A DNA stretch of 8,910 bases from Nitratireductor sp. (GTDB taxonomy: Bacteria; Pseudomonadota; Alphaproteobacteria; Rhizobiales; Rhizobiaceae), in NCBI GenBank assembly GCA_020441735.1, contig JAGRLQ010000014.1, positions 22,978-31,887 on the forward strand. The letters run 5' to 3'. Positions 6,814 to 8,910 of this stretch are shown here, piece by piece. The translations under genes and the position numbers were made by a program. A model generated the notes under the pieces. That model searched no databases. It was given only the letters and a program-made list of their open reading frames with translations, and had not been told where the DNA came from. Position 1 is the stretch's first letter. Every line of letters begins with the position of its first letter.

Positions 6814-7725
6814 TCAGCCCTGCCTGACCGCTGCAACATGGCCGGCAAAGACTTCGTCCGCCATCAGCGCCTTGCAGCGGGCGAACCGAGTATCGGCATA
6901 GGCCTGGAAATCATCCACCGGATTATCGTTGGCAACCTGGATCAGGCCCCAAAGCGTCCACAGCAGATCGCACATCGCCTTGTAGATGACCATCCTGCCC
7001 TGCTCCGCCGGCGATGGCGCACGGTTGAAATAGGCTTCCATCATCTCGGCATCCTGATCCGGGTTAAAGCCGCCTTCGACCGAAAGGTCACCAAGATCCC
7101 AGAGCGGATCATTCATGCCGGAATACTCCCAGTCGACAATCCACATCGTCTCACCGGTATCGAGAAAGTTCTCACATAGCGGGTCGCAATGGCAGGGTGC
7201 CAGCGCGGCAGGATGGGCGTTGAGCGCGGCACGCACGCCTTCCGCCTCCTTTACAACGTCGTGATAGCCTTCCGGCAGCTTCACATCCTTGGTCGACAGC
7301 ACGGCGAGGTATTCGTCGATCATCGAAAACAGTTCGAAACGGAAGGGAAATACCGCGCCTGACGCATGCAGCTTCGCAAATGCCTTTCCGGCGCGTGCCG
7401 GCGAGCCGGCGCGGCTGGCAAAACTCTCCGGGCTCATTGTCACCGTGCCCTCGATGAAACGCGTTACCATGACACCGCTTTCGGCATCGGCATAAATGAC
7501 TTCCGGACTGACACCGGCACGCGCAGCCTCCTTTGCCGCTACGGCTTCATTGGCCCGATCGATATATTCCTCGGTACCCTCCCCCGGCAGCCGCACGCAG
7601 TATTCACCAAGCCGGAAGACCCGGTTCGTCAGCCCGCCCAGACGCTCCACCTGCCCGTCATGGCCCGCAAGTTCGGGCACCCGCTCGATGGCCGCACTCA
7701 GTTCGGGATCGATTTGTCCGGTCAT
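6814..7725 (-). CDS. Choline/ethanolamine-kinase (LicA)-like phosphotransferase (copy 2)
   Basis: A 303-residue APH/choline-kinase-fold protein. Landmarks: nucleotide loop GGLTNRVFRLG (30-40), CVRLPG with R45 in the usual family position (43-48), VTRFIEG hinge (87-93), catalytic Brenner motif CHCDPLCENF (178-187; D181 and N186), and IVDWEYSGMNDPLWDLGDLS (196-215; D198), which is very like the bacterial LicA choline kinase signature. It therefore probably phosphorylates choline or a similar amino alcohol. It is only distantly similar to copy 1 (HHDLLPAN and DFE there, HCDPLCEN and DWE here), so the two look like different enzymes rather than a recent duplicate. The start at 7725 has TGGAGG 9 nt upstream; in-frame starts further upstream add a Cys-rich, non-family extension through the intergenic region. 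It has its own divergent promoter region shared with the methyltransferase gene. Confidence 0.92.
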   Translation of the reverse strand: MTGQIDPELSAAIERVPELAGHDGQVERLGGLTNRVFRLGEYCVRLPGEGTEEYIDRANEAVAAKEAARAGVSPEVIYADAESGVMVTRFIEGTVTMSPESFASRAGSPARAGKAFAKLHASGAVFPFRFELFSMIDEYLAVLSTKDVKLPEGYHDVVKEAEGVRAALNAHPAALAPCHCDPLCENFLDTGETMWIVDWEYSGMNDPLWDLGDLSVEGGFNPDQDAEMMEAYFNRAPSPAEQGRMVIYKAMCDLLWTLWGLIQVANDNPVDDFQAYADTRFARCKALMADEVFAGHVAAVRQG

Positions 7726-7864
7726 ATGCACTTGCCTCCATTCCCTCGTCTGCGAACTTCCAAGGTTAAAACAATTCTCCTTTCGACAGAAACCGCGAAA
7801 TGAATTATCCATCCTTTTTGACGTCGACGCCTTCAGGCATCGGCAGGATTCCGGGAGTTGCACG
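7726..7864. promoter_or_regulatory. Divergent intergenic region between second kinase and methyltransferase
   Basis: 139 bp separate the starts at 7725 (minus) and 7865 (plus). The middle (about 7765-7820) is relatively AT-rich and probably holds promoters for both genes. TTGACG at 7818-7823 is a possible plus-strand -35 but has no good -10 at the right distance. GGGAG at 7853-7857 is the ribosome site for the methyltransferase. The AATTGCCACA elements of the DeoR gene region are not present here, so this pair may not belong to the same regulon. Confidence 0.55.
7735..7740 (-). promoter_or_regulatory. Ribosome binding site of second kinase gene
   Basis: TGGAGG on the minus strand, 9 nt before the ATG at 7725. 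It decides the start against longer in-frame candidates at 7812 and 7863. Confidence 0.75.
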
Positions 7865-8500
7865 ATGGCGGAAAACGGACATGAGGGCGCACTCGGCGCG
7901 GCATATAGCGCAAAGACGCCACAAGAAGTCGCCAGCCTTTATGATGATTGGGCCAAAACCTATGACGCCGAAATGGCGAAGGCCGGTTACCGGCACCCCA
8001 GCATCTGCCTTGCCCTGTTTGCCCGCCACATGCCGAAAGGCGCAAGCCCGGTACTGGATGCTGGTGCGGGTACGGGCCTCGTCGGAGAATGGCTCGACAT
8101 CATCGGCTACGGTGAGGTAGAGGCCCTCGACATCTCCACAGGCATGCTCGCCGTCGCAGCCTCTAAAAACATCTACACGCAATTGCACGAAGGCGCCCTG
8201 GGCCAGCCGCTGCCGTTTGAAAACGGCCAGTTCGCCGGCATCATTTCCGCCGGCGTTTTCACCACCGGCCATGTCGGACCGGAGGGCCTTGATGAACTCG
8301 TCCGCATCTGCGCACCCGGCGGTGTCATCGTCCTGACGGTAAAGATCACGCTGTGGCAGCAGGAATTCAGTGCCAAGATCAACGCGCTGGAAGAAACAGA
8401 CCTGATCTCGGTTGTCGAGCAGACCGAACCGTATGTCTCGATGCCAGGCGAACAGGCAACCGTGCCAAGCCTTGCGGTAGTGCTGCGCGTTTCCGGTTAG
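7865..8500 (+). CDS. Class I SAM-dependent methyltransferase, METTL27 (WBSCR27)-like
   Basis: A 211-residue cytoplasmic protein with the Rossmann-like class I methyltransferase fold. Motif I is VLDAGAGTG (63-71). The acidic residue that binds the SAM ribose is D89 in EALDIS, and a post-motif hydrophobic strand is IISAGVFTTGHV (126-137), followed by LVRICAPGGVIVLTV (145-159). The N-terminal EVASLYDDWAKTYDAEM (21-37) is characteristic of the METTL27-like group, whose substrates are mostly unknown. The start at 7865 is supported by GGGAG 7 nt upstream and by this conserved N-terminus beginning soon after; a longer in-frame reading extends back to 7496 but lies antisense to the kinase. The gene is convergent with the Lrp-type regulator with 20 nt between the ends. 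Its link to the amine pathway is by proximity only. Confidence 0.9.
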   Translation: MAENGHEGALGAAYSAKTPQEVASLYDDWAKTYDAEMAKAGYRHPSICLALFARHMPKGASPVLDAGAGTGLVGEWLDIIGYGEVEALDISTGMLAVAASKNIYTQLHEGALGQPLPFENGQFAGIISAGVFTTGHVGPEGLDELVRICAPGGVIVLTVKITLWQQEFSAKINALEETDLISVVEQTEPYVSMPGEQATVPSLAVVLRVSG

Positions 8501-8520
8501 ACGCCGACGGCCTCCCGCCC

Positions 8521-8910
8521 TCAATCCACTTTCGGAAACAGTGCCGTTTTCTTGACGGTGCTGTAAACGAAGCTCGTATCGATCGAGGCGATACAGCCAA
8601 TCGGATGGATGCGATTGCGAATGAACTTCTCATAGTCGTCAAGGCCCGAGACCAGGACCCGCAACAGATAATCCATCTGCCCGGTCATCACATGGCATTC
8701 CAGCACCTCATCCATGGCCCTAACCCGGCTTTCAAAGTGCCCCACATCCTCCTGATTGTGACGCTCGAGCTTGATGCGGACGAAAACCGTCACCGGCAGG
8801 CCATAGCGTGCGGCATCCACATCTGCCGAATAACCGCGGATCGCGCCCTCCGCCTCAAGGTTGCGCAACCGGCGAAGGCAGGGCGACGGCGAAAGATGGA
8901 CCTCGGCTGC
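8521..8910 (-). CDS. Lrp/AsnC-family transcriptional regulator (N-terminus outside window)
   Basis: 129 residues are visible; the family is usually about 150-165, so some 25-35 N-terminal residues lie beyond the right edge. The first visible residues, AAEVHLSPSPCLRRLRNLE, are the second half of the Lrp helix-turn-helix (recognition helix SPSPCLRRLRNLE), followed by GAIRGYSADVDAARYG, the usual linker. The C-terminal half is the RAM (ligand-binding, oligomerising) domain: VTVFVRIKLERH, then VLECHVMTGQMDYLLRVLVSGLDDYEKFI, then a final strand with SIDTSFVYSTVKK. A TTG inside the HTH at 8868 is not the start, because the open frame and the family match continue upstream of it. Such regulators respond to amino acids and often control a divergent neighbour, which would be outside this window. 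The effector is not predictable from what is seen. Confidence 0.93.
   Translation of the reverse strand, partial: AAEVHLSPSPCLRRLRNLEAEGAIRGYSADVDAARYGLPVTVFVRIKLERHNQEDVGHFESRVRAMDEVLECHVMTGQMDYLLRVLVSGLDDYEKFIRNRIHPIGCIASIDTSFVYSTVKKTALFPKVD

Noticed and set aside
7726..7863. N-terminal extension of the second kinase to 7863 and a tiny ORF of 11 codons at 7805-7840 (minus)
   Set aside because: The extension is not family-like and the ribosome site supports 7725; the tiny ORF has no ribosome site and no recognisable leader features.
8501..8520. Terminator between the convergent methyltransferase and Lrp genes
   Set aside because: The 20-nt GC-rich gap shows no convincing inverted repeat followed by a T-run.
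7805..8524. Minus-strand open frame of 239 codons opposite the methyltransferase
   Set aside because: It is antisense to a gene with clear methyltransferase motifs and has no recognisable features of its own.

Overview
The window looks like chromosomal DNA of an alphaproteobacterium, most likely from the Hyphomicrobiales (Rhizobium/Hoeflea-like). The basis is GC-rich coding sequence, the style of the proteins, and the combination of a glycine-betaine-type ABC importer, a DeoR regulator and LicA-like kinases. This assignment is tentative because there is no rRNA or other marker. Genes are densely packed. I see no mobile element, tRNA, rRNA, CRISPR array or phage signature.

Minus-strand operon, read right to left from 5825 to 1: a secreted quaternary-amine binding protein; an intercistronic hairpin; a ProV-like ATPase; a double-length ProW-like permease made of two fused halves; a choline-kinase-like phosphotransferase; and the N-terminal 267 residues of a dimethylglycine/sarcosine-dehydrogenase-like flavoenzyme that runs off the left edge. 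From the ATPase onward the genes are 3 nt apart, overlap by 4 nt, or are 6 nt apart, so they are almost certainly co-transcribed. The layout suggests uptake of a methylated ammonium compound followed by phosphorylation and/or oxidative N-demethylation. The exact substrate cannot be read from the sequence.

Regulation: a DeoR-family repressor gene (6037-6801, plus strand) is divergent from the importer operon. The roughly 210-bp region between them is AT-rich next to the repressor gene. It holds an exact 10-bp direct repeat spaced 21 bp apart, whose second copy runs into the repressor start codon, plus two inverted partial copies upstream. These are good operator candidates. DeoR proteins usually sense phosphorylated small molecules, which fits with a kinase in the operon and a second one beside it.

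Right part: a second choline-kinase-like gene (6814-7725, minus) is convergent with the repressor and divergent from a METTL27-like SAM-dependent methyltransferase (7865-8500, plus). An Lrp/AsnC-family regulator (8521-8910, minus) is convergent with the methyltransferase and is cut by the right edge, losing most of its DNA-binding domain.

All individual families are known. The part most worth a second look is the combination: ABC importer, two kinases, demethylating flavoenzyme, methyltransferase and a phospho-ligand-type repressor. It could be an uncharacterised catabolic route for a hydroxylated methylammonium compound.
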